Part shown: piece after piece, positions 22,740 to 29,791 of the stretch
How the letters are laid out: the number at the start of each line of letters is the position of its first letter
Numbering within the stretch: the first letter of the stretch is position 1
From: Oxalobacter formigenes
GTDB taxonomy: Bacteria > Pseudomonadota > Gammaproteobacteria > Burkholderiales > Burkholderiaceae_D
Length of the DNA stretch: 64,000 nt
Direction: 5' to 3'
Assembly: GCF_002127965.1 (NCBI RefSeq)
Contig: NZ_CP018787.1
Coordinates: 930,001-994,000 of the forward strand
Translations under genes and position numbers: made by a program
Notes under the pieces: model-generated
Databases searched by the model: none
Told to the model about the DNA's origin: nothing
Seen by the model: only the letters and a program-made list of their open reading frames with translations

Positions 22740-23696
22740 ATGAGTCAGGCGTTCGTCAAGAAAAAACGGCTGGATATCGATGGTGTTTTACTGCTGGACA
22801 AACCGGCAGGCATTTCCAGTAACGATGCCTTGATCAGGGCCAAGCGGATCATGAATGCCAAAAAAGCAGGGCATACCGGAACGCTCGATCCTTTTGCAAC
22901 CGGGCTCTTGCCGATCTGTTTCGGCGAAGCGACCAAATTCTCCCAGGACCTGCTGGATGCTGACAAGACCTACGAAACGGTTGTTCATCTCGGCATTTCC
23001 ACAACCACAGGCGATACAGAGGGCGAGGTCTTGAAAACATCCGAAGCCGTTTTGTTTTCACAAGATGAAATTGAGTCGGCACTTGCCATGTTCAGAGGCG
23101 ACATTTTTCAGATTCCGCCCATGTATTCCGCACTGAAGCGGGATGGTAAACCTCTTTACGAGTATGCGCGTGCCGGAGTGGAGCTCGAACGAGAAGCCCG
23201 TCCCGTTACCATTTCAGAACTGACATTACTCGACTGGGAATCTCCTTTTCTGACCCTTCGGGTGGCCTGCAGCAAGGGAACGTATGTTCGAGTTCTGGGC
23301 GAAGATATCGGTAATGCTTTGGGGTGTGGTGCACATCTGAAAGCACTTCGCCGTATCAGGGTGGGTTCTCTCGGAATTGAAAAGGCGGTTTCACTGACGG
23401 ATATGGAAACAGCATTCCCCGAAGAAACAGCAGCACGACACGAAAAGCTCGAACCGGTGGATTATCTCTTGTCTTCCTTTCCTGCGCTTTCACTGAACGC
23501 CATGCTGACGAAGCGGTTTTTAAACGGACAGCGTCTGTCGCTGGCAAAAGAAGGTGTTCAATTGTCTGACGCACGAGGGCGTTTCAGGATTTATGCGTCC
23601 GACAGTGGCATTTTCATGGGAACGGCACAATTAAGGGAGGATGGTGTTCTGGCTCCCGAACGTCTGGTGTCGCTGGCACGGATTCCCGAAAGTTGA
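22740..23696 (+). CDS. truB: tRNA pseudouridine-55 synthase
   Basis: 318-aa TruB forms pseudouridine-55 in the T-loop of tRNAs. The catalytic Asp is residue 50 in GHTGTLDPFATGLLP. Other motifs are LLLDKPAGISSNDAL, DKTYETVVHLGISTTTGDTEG, and CSKGTYVRVLGEDIGNALG. The C-terminal part (about 245-315) is the PUA-like domain. It lies 64 bp after rbfA, with a terminator between. Confidence 0.96.
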   Translation: MSQAFVKKKRLDIDGVLLLDKPAGISSNDALIRAKRIMNAKKAGHTGTLDPFATGLLPICFGEATKFSQDLLDADKTYETVVHLGISTTTGDTEGEVLKTSEAVLFSQDEIESALAMFRGDIFQIPPMYSALKRDGKPLYEYARAGVELEREARPVTISELTLLDWESPFLTLRVACSKGTYVRVLGEDIGNALGCGAHLKALRRIRVGSLGIEKAVSLTDMETAFPEETAARHEKLEPVDYLLSSFPALSLNAMLTKRFLNGQRLSLAKEGVQLSDARGRFRIYASDSGIFMGTAQLREDGVLAPERLVSLARIPES

Positions 23697-23837
23697 CGAA
23701 CAAAATTCTTTTTTCAGTTACCGGCACGTCAACCGGCTTTCTCTTTTGACGTTTAAATGTCGTGGCTGTTTTCATATTCGGAAACGTTCACGTGTTAAAA
23801 TACCAAGTTATCCTTTTCTATTATTTATCAGGTTTTT

Positions 23838-25670
23838 ATGTCTCAAACTACACGCGCTATCCGCAATGTCGCGATTATCGCGCACGTCGACCATGGCAAA
23901 ACCACTCTCGTCGATCAGCTGCTGCGTCAATCGGGTACTTTCAGGGAAAATCAGGCCGTTTCCGAACGGGTGATGGATTCCAACGATCTGGAAAAAGAAC
24001 GCGGGATTACCATTCTCGCCAAAAACTGTGCTGTCGAATATGAAGGGACGCACATCAATATCGTCGATACCCCGGGCCATGCCGACTTCGGTGGCGAAGT
24101 GGAACGTGTCTTGTCGATGGTCGACAGTGTGCTGCTTCTGGTCGATGCCGTTGAAGGACCGATGCCACAAACCCGTTTCGTGACCCGCAAGGCACTGGGT
24201 CTGGGACTGAAACCGATTGTCGTGATCAACAAGATCGACCGTCCGGGTGCACGCCCTGACTGGGTGATCAATGCCACTTTCGATTTGTTCGACAAGCTTG
24301 GCGCAACGGAAGAACAGCTCGATTTTCCGGTCATTTACGCTTCCGGACTGAACGGTTATGCCGGTCTGGATGATAGCGTCCGTTCCGGAGACATGCGTCC
24401 CCTTTTCGACGCGATCCTGAAATACGTTCCGGTTCGCGATGCCGATCCGGATGGTCCTTTCCAGATGCAGATTTCCTCTCTGGACTATTCTTCCTACGTC
24501 GGAAAAATCGGTGTCGGTCGTGTCAACCGCGGTCGTGTCAAACCCCTGCAGGACGTGATTATCTTAAATGGTCCGGATTCGACGCCGATCAAGGCACGTA
24601 TCAATCAGGTCCTTTCTTTCAAGGGACTGGAACGCAAGGTCATCGATGAAGCGTCCGCTGGCGACATCGTGCTGATCAACGGAATTGAAGCGATTGACAT
24701 CGGTTCGACGATTTGCGATCCGGAACATCCGGAAGCCTTGCCGATGCTGACGGTCGATGAACCGACGCTGACGATGAATTTCATGGTCAATACGTCTCCA
24801 TTTGCCGGCCGTGAAGGCAAGTTCGTCACCAGTCGCCAGTTGCGTGAAAGACTGGATCGCGAACTGAAATCGAATGTGGCCTTGCGTGTAGCGCCGACGG
24901 ATGACGATACTATTTTCGAAGTGTCGGGGCGTGGTGAATTGCATTTGACGATCCTCATCGAGAACATGAGACGCGAAGGATATGAGCTGGCCGTTTCCCG
25001 TCCACGGGTCGTGTACAAGGATATTGACGGTGTCAGACACGAACCGTATGAAGCGCTGACAGTGGATGTCGATGAAACCAATCAGGGTGCGGTCATGGAA
25101 GAGCTTGGCCGTCGCCGTGGCGATCTGCAGGATATGCAGCCAGACAGCAAGGGACGTGTCCGCCTTGAATACCGGATTCCGGCTCGCGGGTTAATCGGTT
25201 TCCAGAGTGAATTCATGACCTTGACTCGTGGTACAGGCCTGATGAGCCATGTTTTCGATGATTATTATCCTGTCGATCCGTCCAAGGCAGAAGCAGGTGG
25301 TCGCAGAAACGGTGTATTGATCTCGCAGGATGATGGTGCAGCTGTCGCTTACGCTTTGTGGAAATTGCAGGAACGGGGCCGTATGTTCGTCAACCACAAT
25401 GATCCGGTTTATGAAGGCATGATTATCGGTATCCATTCGCGTGAAAACGATCTTGTCGTCAATCCGATCAAGGGAAAACAGCTGACCAATATTCGTGCTT
25501 CCGGTACGGATGAAGCGGTCAGGCTTGTTCCACCGATCCAGATGTCTCTTGAATATGCAGTCGAATTCATCGAAGACGATGAACTCGTTGAAATTACGCC
25601 GAAGAGTATCCGTCTGCGCAAGCGTCATCTTTCCGATATCGACCGCAGACGTGCAAGTCGTGCTTCATAA
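23838..25670 (+). CDS. typA: Ribosome-dependent GTPase BipA/TypA
   Basis: 610-aa translational GTPase of the EF-G family involved in 50S assembly and stress adaptation. GTPase motifs are [31 protein letters not shown] and [10 protein letters not shown]. The C-terminal part has the BipA-specific [18 protein letters not shown] and the end region [15 protein letters not shown]. In many Burkholderiales typA is followed by the 2-oxoglutarate dehydrogenase genes; here a strong terminator and gene-free DNA follow instead. Confidence 0.97.
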   Translation: MSQTTRAIRNVAIIAHVDHGKTTLVDQLLRQSGTFRENQAVSERVMDSNDLEKERGITILAKNCAVEYEGTHINIVDTPGHADFGGEVERVLSMVDSVLLLVDAVEGPMPQTRFVTRKALGLGLKPIVVINKIDRPGARPDWVINATFDLFDKLGATEEQLDFPVIYASGLNGYAGLDDSVRSGDMRPLFDAILKYVPVRDADPDGPFQMQISSLDYSSYVGKIGVGRVNRGRVKPLQDVIILNGPDSTPIKARINQVLSFKGLERKVIDEASAGDIVLINGIEAIDIGSTICDPEHPEALPMLTVDEPTLTMNFMVNTSPFAGREGKFVTSRQLRERLDRELKSNVALRVAPTDDDTIFEVSGRGELHLTILIENMRREGYELAVSRPRVVYKDIDGVRHEPYEALTVDVDETNQGAVMEELGRRRGDLQDMQPDSKGRVRLEYRIPARGLIGFQSEFMTLTRGTGLMSHVFDDYYPVDPSKAEAGGRRNGVLISQDDGAAVAYALWKLQERGRMFVNHNDPVYEGMIIGIHSRENDLVVNPIKGKQLTNIRASGTDEAVRLVPPIQMSLEYAVEFIEDDELVEITPKSIRLRKRHLSDIDRRRASRAS

Positions 25671-25693
25671 AGGGTAAAAACTGAAATAAAAAA

Positions 25694-25717
25694 GGGACCT
25701 TTCAGGTCCCTTTTTTT
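25694..25717 (+). terminator. Terminator after typA
   Basis: A perfect 7-bp stem (25694-25700 with 25704-25710) with a 3-nt loop is followed by T7. It lies 24 bp past the typA stop. Confidence 0.9.
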
Positions 25718-26233
25718 ATGTCGTTTTATTTGTTTTTTCTTTTTTTTATAAAAACGTTGTTTTCATGCAACATTTATTTTTGAAATTTTTTACCTTTCCG
25801 GAGATCCGAAAACACAATTTTTTTGTCATGATTGTCGTTCGGTTCAGGGAAAACATCCCAGTGGATGAGCTTGTCTGATTTCTTGAAAATGCATATATGA
25901 AATGCAAATTAAATTTCACGATTCGACTCTTTTTTGATGAGTTGTCCAAAAAACAATTATTGAAAATACTGATATCGTTGAGCTGACTATTTCAGGAAGT
26001 TGTTCACTTACAACATACAGGTAAATTTTTTGCAGAAATTTTTCATCAAAAAAGAAACCCCAAGGCTGAATTTGCTGATTCTCAAACGAAGGAAAGATTA
26101 CTGTCGTTTTCCTTATTTTTGTGTTGATTTTGTTCGGATTTCGACCGAATATGGTCGGGCATGTTTTTCGGCCAGCAATTGGCAGGGATTTCAGGTTTCG
26201 TTTGGGGGTACCGGTAAAGGTACATTTTTTTTC
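25718..26233. other. AT-rich gene-free stretch between typA and hupB
   Basis: About 500 bases, strongly AT-rich with many short A and T runs. Two frames of about 110 codons cross it on opposite strands (25916-26251 and 26000-26323), but neither shows a family resemblance or a ribosome binding site. It may be what is left after gene loss, or an upstream activating region for hupB. Confidence 0.5.
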
Positions 26234-26262
26234 TTGACACTTCAGTGGCACGCTTGTTTAAT
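26234..26262 (+). promoter_or_regulatory. Sigma-70 promoter of hupB
   Basis: A perfect TTGACA at 26234-26239 and TTTAAT at 26257-26262 have a 17-bp spacer, about 54 bp upstream of the GTG start. An A/T-run-rich region just upstream could act as an UP element. Confidence 0.8.
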
Positions 26263-26315
26263 GCATGCACTCAAGTTTGTCTCTGATGGACATTTAAATA
26301 TTTGTAGGGGGTTGC

Positions 26316-26588
26316 GTGAATAAAACTGAGCTTATCGAGCATATCGCCAAATCTGCTGACATTTCCAAGGCAGCGGCTGCTCGTTCCCTGGATGCAGTGA
26401 TTGATGCAGTAACGACAAGTTTGAAAAACAATGACAGCGTTACTCTGGTAGGCTTTGGTACCTTCAGTGTAGGTGAACGTGCTGCTCGTTCCGGCCGCAA
26501 TCCACGTACCGGTGAAGTTATCAAAATCAAATCAGCAAAAGTTCCTAAATTTAGGGCTGGTAAATTGTTAAAAGATGCTGTAAACTAA
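26316..26588 (+). CDS. hupB: DNA-binding protein HU
   Basis: 90-aa HU-type nucleoid protein starting from a GTG at 26316 with AGGGGG just upstream. It matches HU along its length: [39 protein letters not shown] (DNA-binding arm region), and the end [16 protein letters not shown] strong promoter lies at 26234-26262. There is no clear terminator before tRNA-Val, so HU and the two tRNAs may share a transcript. clpX-lon, the usual left neighbours, are absent. Confidence 0.96.
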   Translation: MNKTELIEHIAKSADISKAAAARSLDAVIDAVTTSLKNNDSVTLVGFGTFSVGERAARSGRNPRTGEVIKIKSAKVPKFRAGKLLKDAVN

Positions 26589-26640
26589 TGTTTTTTACGA
26601 CGCATGACAAACGTCGAGTTTGACTGGCTAAGAATAAGAA

Positions 26641-26716
26641 GGGTGCTTAGCTCAGTTGGTAGAGCGGTGCCCTTACAAGGCATAGGTCGGGAGTTCGAGC
26701 CTCTCAGCACCCACCA
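26641..26716 (+). tRNA. tRNA-Val (anticodon TAC)
   Basis: A 7-bp acceptor stem GGGTGCT/AGCACCC with encoded ACCA, D arm AGCTCAGTTGGTAGAGC, anticodon loop CTTACAA (TAC) and T arm with GTTCGAG. It starts 52 bp after hupB. Confidence 0.97.
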
Positions 26717-26740
26717 AACAGTCAAACCAGTGCAGTTTTA

Positions 26741-26817
26741 GGAGTGGTAGTTCAGTTGGTTAGAATATCGGCCTGTCACGCCGGGGGTCGCGGGTTCGAG
26801 TCCCGTCCACTCCGCCA
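26741..26817 (+). tRNA. tRNA-Asp (anticodon GTC)
   Basis: Acceptor stem GGAGTGG/CCACTCC with encoded GCCA, D arm with TTCAGTTGGTTAGAA, anticodon loop CTGTCAC (GTC) and T arm GGGTTCGAGTCCC. It lies 24 bp after tRNA-Val and is followed by a strong terminator. Confidence 0.97.
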
Positions 26818-26829
26818 ATAAACGGAAAA

Positions 26830-26855
26830 GGCGAACACTTGTTCGCCTTTTTTTT
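26830..26855 (+). terminator. Terminator after the tRNA pair
   Basis: A perfect 7-bp stem (26830-26836 with 26841-26847) with an ACTT loop is followed by T8. It lies 12 bp after tRNA-Asp and upstream of the true ppiD start. Confidence 0.9.
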
Positions 26856-26892
26856 ATTTCAAACGCATCTTCTTAAATGGGCAGAGACCGCC

Positions 26893-28836
26893 ATGCTTGA
26901 GTTTATACGAAACCACAAACGTCTGACTCAAATCATTCTTCTTGTTTTCATCATTCCTTCCTTTATCTTTGTCGGTGTCGAGGGGTTCAAACGTTTTGGT
27001 GATGGGGATGCCGTTGCCAAGGTTGCCGGAAAATCCATTACACAGCAGGAATGGGACAATGCACAGCGTGAACAGGCGGAACGTCTCCGCCAGCGTGCTG
27101 CCGCTTCCGGTCAGCCATTCGATAACAAATGGATCGAGTCGTCCGAATTCAAATGGAATGTATTGCAGAACCTGATCGTCAAACGTGTTCTGCTTGAAAC
27201 CGTCAACAAGGAAAACCTTTCCGTTCCCGAGCAGATCGTTTTGCAGCGTATTCGTGAAATTCCGGGTCTGATCGGACCGGACGGAAAACTGGATGAAGCC
27301 CGTTACAAGGAAGCGCTGGCTGCGCAAGGTCTGAACCCGGATATGCATTTCGCCATGGTCCGTCAGGATATGGCTATCCAGCAACTGGCTGCACCGATTG
27401 AATACAGCGCTATCGAGCCGACAGCCGTTACACAGCGTGTTTTCAACCTGTTTGAACAGGAACGTGAAGTCCAGCATTTGTTCTTCAATAATGCCGCTTA
27501 TCGCAGCAAGGTTTCGGTAACGGACGAGGAGTTGAACGCCTTTTACAAGGCGCATGAAGCCCAGTTTACGATTCCTGAACATGCCGATGTGGAAGTGATC
27601 GTACTGGATATGCCGTCTGTTGCCAAAAACATCAAGATCAGCGACGCCGATTTGCAGAGTTACTATTCGCAGAACAAGGATCGTTTTTCCATCCCTGAAG
27701 AACGTCGCGCACAGCATATCCTGATAGCGGTCAACAAGAATGCGACCGAAGCGGAAAAGTCAGAGGCCAAAAAGAAAGCGGAAGGCATTCTGGCTGAACT
27801 GAAAGCCAATCCGGCTCGTTTTGCCGAACTGGCCAAAGCCAATTCGCAAGACCCGGGTTCTGCACAAAATGGTGGCGATCTGGGTTTCTTTACCCGTGGC
27901 AAGATGGTCAAACCGTTTAACGATGCTGTTTTCGGTATGAAAAAAGGCGACATCAGCGATCTGGTCCAGACAGATTTCGGCTATCACATCATTACTGTTT
28001 CCGATATCAAGCCGGCTGTAGCCAAGCCGCTGGCTCAGGTCAGGGACCGTGTTTTGCAGGAACTGACACGTGAACAGGCCAACAGGAAATTCGCGGAAAT
28101 GTCGGAAACGTTCTCGAATATGGTTTACGAAAAACCGGATAGTCTGAAACCGGTTGCGGATGCCCTGAAACTGACGATTCATTCTTTCCCTAATCTGGCA
28201 CGTGACCCGGCAATTGCCGCCAAACAGAACCAGTTGCTGGCCAATCCGAAGATTTTGCAAGCCATTTTCACGGATGATGTCGTAAAAGGAAAACACAATA
28301 CCGAAGCGATCGAAGCGGCTCCACAGGTACTCGTTGCGGCACGTATTGCCAAGCATTATCCGGCTACCCTGACGCCATTCGACAAGGTCAAACAGGTGAT
28401 CACCGCTGAAGTGATCAATGAAAAAGCCCAGAAACTGGCAAAAGCGGCCGGTGAAGCCGAACTGGCGAAACTGAAAGAGGGCAGCAATGCAAACGGTTTC
28501 TCGTCTTCAATCATGGTTTCGCGTCACAAGATTGCAATGGCCAATCGTGCCGAACTGGCTCCGGTCATGAAAGCGGACGTTTCCAAATTGCCGGCTTATG
28601 TGGGGGCGGATGTTCCGGGAATGGGGTATGTGATTTATCGCATCACCAAGGTGGTGACGCCGTCCAATCCTGACAAGAATCTGCGTGAAGCGATGAGCAA
28701 GCAAATGGCTAATGTGGCATCGCAGCAAGATCTGAATGCCTATCTGAATTATCTGAAAAAAGAAGCCAAGGTTGAAATTCTGGTCAAGAGTCCCGCTGAG
28801 GAAAAAGGGGAAACGGCCACGGAAGCAGCCAAATAA
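26893..28836 (+). CDS. ppiD: Periplasmic folding chaperone PpiD (SurA-like, parvulin domain)
   Basis: 647-aa inner-membrane-anchored periplasmic chaperone that helps outer-membrane proteins fold. A single N-terminal membrane segment (about residues 12-32, LTQIILLVFIIPSFIFVGV) is followed by a SurA_N-like region (about 35-200). The parvulin domain (about 265-375) has RRAQHILIAV, FAELAKANSQDPGSAQNGGD and FGYHIITVSDI. The start is the ATG at 26893; a longer frame from 26839 would include the preceding terminator. It follows hupB and the tRNAs, as in related genomes. Confidence 0.94.
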   Translation: MLEFIRNHKRLTQIILLVFIIPSFIFVGVEGFKRFGDGDAVAKVAGKSITQQEWDNAQREQAERLRQRAAASGQPFDNKWIESSEFKWNVLQNLIVKRVLLETVNKENLSVPEQIVLQRIREIPGLIGPDGKLDEARYKEALAAQGLNPDMHFAMVRQDMAIQQLAAPIEYSAIEPTAVTQRVFNLFEQEREVQHLFFNNAAYRSKVSVTDEELNAFYKAHEAQFTIPEHADVEVIVLDMPSVAKNIKISDADLQSYYSQNKDRFSIPEERRAQHILIAVNKNATEAEKSEAKKKAEGILAELKANPARFAELAKANSQDPGSAQNGGDLGFFTRGKMVKPFNDAVFGMKKGDISDLVQTDFGYHIITVSDIKPAVAKPLAQVRDRVLQELTREQANRKFAEMSETFSNMVYEKPDSLKPVADALKLTIHSFPNLARDPAIAAKQNQLLANPKILQAIFTDDVVKGKHNTEAIEAAPQVLVAARIAKHYPATLTPFDKVKQVITAEVINEKAQKLAKAAGEAELAKLKEGSNANGFSSSIMVSRHKIAMANRAELAPVMKADVSKLPAYVGADVPGMGYVIYRITKVVTPSNPDKNLREAMSKQMANVASQQDLNAYLNYLKKEAKVEILVKSPAEEKGETATEAAK

Positions 28837-28860
28837 GCGACAGACTGACGGATAAACACG

Positions 28861-29304
28861 ATGGCACTGATTAGCGACAATCCGTTTCTGAAAGATCTCG
28901 GGTTTGAATTGCTCGACATGAAAGACGGGATTGCAGAAGTCGGCATCAATTTGCAGGCGCAACACATGAACAGCTGGCAGGTCATGCACGGCGGCATCAT
29001 CATGACCCTGCTCGACGCTGCCATGGCGCGTGCCGCGCGCTCGCTTGTGCCTGATTTGACGAGTGCGGCAACTGTTGAAATGAAAACCAGTTTCTTTCAG
29101 CCGGGTGGCAAGATCAGCCAGCAAATCATCGGACGCGGCAAGGTGCTTCATCGTTCGACGACTATGTATTATTGTGAGGGTGAAATCTGGAATGGTGAAG
29201 CCCTGATCGCCAAGGCGATGGGTACGTTCAAGATTTTCAAACGCAACGATATTGCCAGACGCCTGAAAATGACTTCATCGAAGCATTTGAATGCAGAGAG
29301 CTGA
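28861..29304 (+). CDS. PaaI-type hotdog thioesterase
   Basis: 147-aa acyl-CoA thioesterase-like protein. The HGG motif with downstream Asp reads QVMHGGIIMTLLDAAMARAA (about residues 40-59), which matches the HGG-x(n)-D pattern of the PaaI/DUF4442 hotdog family. VEMKTSFFQPGG is the following beta-strand. The substrate is not predictable. It lies 24 bp after ppiD on the same strand and is probably co-transcribed; two terminator-like hairpins follow. Confidence 0.88.
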   Translation: MALISDNPFLKDLGFELLDMKDGIAEVGINLQAQHMNSWQVMHGGIIMTLLDAAMARAARSLVPDLTSAATVEMKTSFFQPGGKISQQIIGRGKVLHRSTTMYYCEGEIWNGEALIAKAMGTFKIFKRNDIARRLKMTSSKHLNAES

Positions 29305-29365
29305 AATGTGACAGGAAAACCGGTTGCAATGATAATCCTGAATTAATAGAAAACATAATAAAAAA

Positions 29366-29397
29366 GGGAAATCCAGAAAAGGATTTCCCCTTTTTTT
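29366..29397 (+). terminator. Terminator after the thioesterase gene
   Basis: A perfect 9-bp stem (29366-29374 with 29381-29389) with a 6-nt loop is followed by C and T7. It ends the ppiD-thioesterase transcript. Confidence 0.88.
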
Positions 29398-29402
29398 AAA
29401 CT

Positions 29403-29429
29403 TGTTTTTAAATATATTGTTTAAAAACA
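29403..29429. repeat. AT-rich perfect inverted repeat
   Basis: A 10-bp perfect inverted repeat (29403-29412 with 29420-29429) has a 7-nt centre. It lies just after the terminator and well upstream of the poly-C leader. It could be an operator or a weak secondary terminator; no family is recognised. Confidence 0.45.
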
Positions 29430-29455
29430 GTGTGTTGTAATCGGACGAAAAATTT

Positions 29456-29482
29456 AAAAACCCTAAAAATTTCAGGGTTTTT
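29456..29482. terminator. Second terminator-like hairpin
   Basis: A 9-bp inverted repeat (29456-29464 with 29474-29482) made of A5CCCT/AGGGT5 with a 9-nt loop. The T-rich arm gives a weak terminator in either direction. It may insulate the autotransporter locus from the ppiD operon. Confidence 0.5.
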
Positions 29483-29680
29483 TGGGATATATAAATGTGT
29501 TGTTTGAAGGTCACGAATAGGAAATTATTTGTAACAAAAGGGCTTTTGAACATCATCAGGCTTTGACTGTGCTGTTATGAGTAAGGTAGTCTTCGCAAAA
29601 TTATCGGATTGGCGGGAAATCGACTTGAGCATCCTTTTCAGAAATCCGGTTTTATACAATTAAACACGAGGAGAAAGCCT

Positions 29681-29791
29681 GTGAGAGTACGGATGACATT
29701 TACCTCCCCCCCCCCCCCCCCCCCCCCCCATGTAAAATCTGGTTCATCAGACAGTTGCATTCTGGCGTTTGATGAAGGTGTACTCTCATGA
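29681..29791 (+). CDS. Polyproline leader peptide spanning the poly-C tract
   Basis: 36-codon frame with a strong Shine-Dalgarno GAGGAG (29668-29673), 7 nt before a GTG start. Codons 10-16 are seven consecutive CCC (Pro) supplied by the C tract; the TCC codon before them supplies its first two C. The stop TGA at 29789-29791 overlaps the ATG of the autotransporter (ATGA), an arrangement typical of translational coupling. One C fewer would stop the leader at TAA 29733-29735; one C more would stop it at TGA 29773-29775. The frame continues upstream without a stop to 29609, but the GTG has the better ribosome binding site. Function is inferred: expression control of the downstream gene. Confidence 0.55.
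   Translation: MRVRMTFTSPPPPPPPHVKSGSSDSCILAFDEGVLS
29706..29729 (+). repeat. Homopolymeric C tract (24 C)
   Basis: Twenty-four consecutive C residues lie 58 bp upstream of the autotransporter ATG. Tracts of this length are highly slippage-prone in replication and are a hallmark of phase-variable surface genes. A -10-like TAAAAT (29733-29738) lies three bases after the tract, so a transcriptional spacing effect is also possible. Confidence 0.95.

Noticed and set aside
25916-26323. Two overlapping frames of about 110 codons on opposite strands in the typA-hupB gap
   Set aside because: AT-rich DNA, no ribosome binding sites, and the plus-strand frame runs through the hupB promoter and start.
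26839-26892. Longer N-terminus for ppiD
   Set aside because: It would begin inside the terminator of the tRNA transcript; the ATG at 26893 starts the conserved MLEFIRNHKR.
29609-29680. Longer version of the poly-C leader frame starting at 29609
   Set aside because: The frame is open, but the first start lacks a ribosome binding site, whereas the GTG at 29681 has GAGGAG at the right distance.
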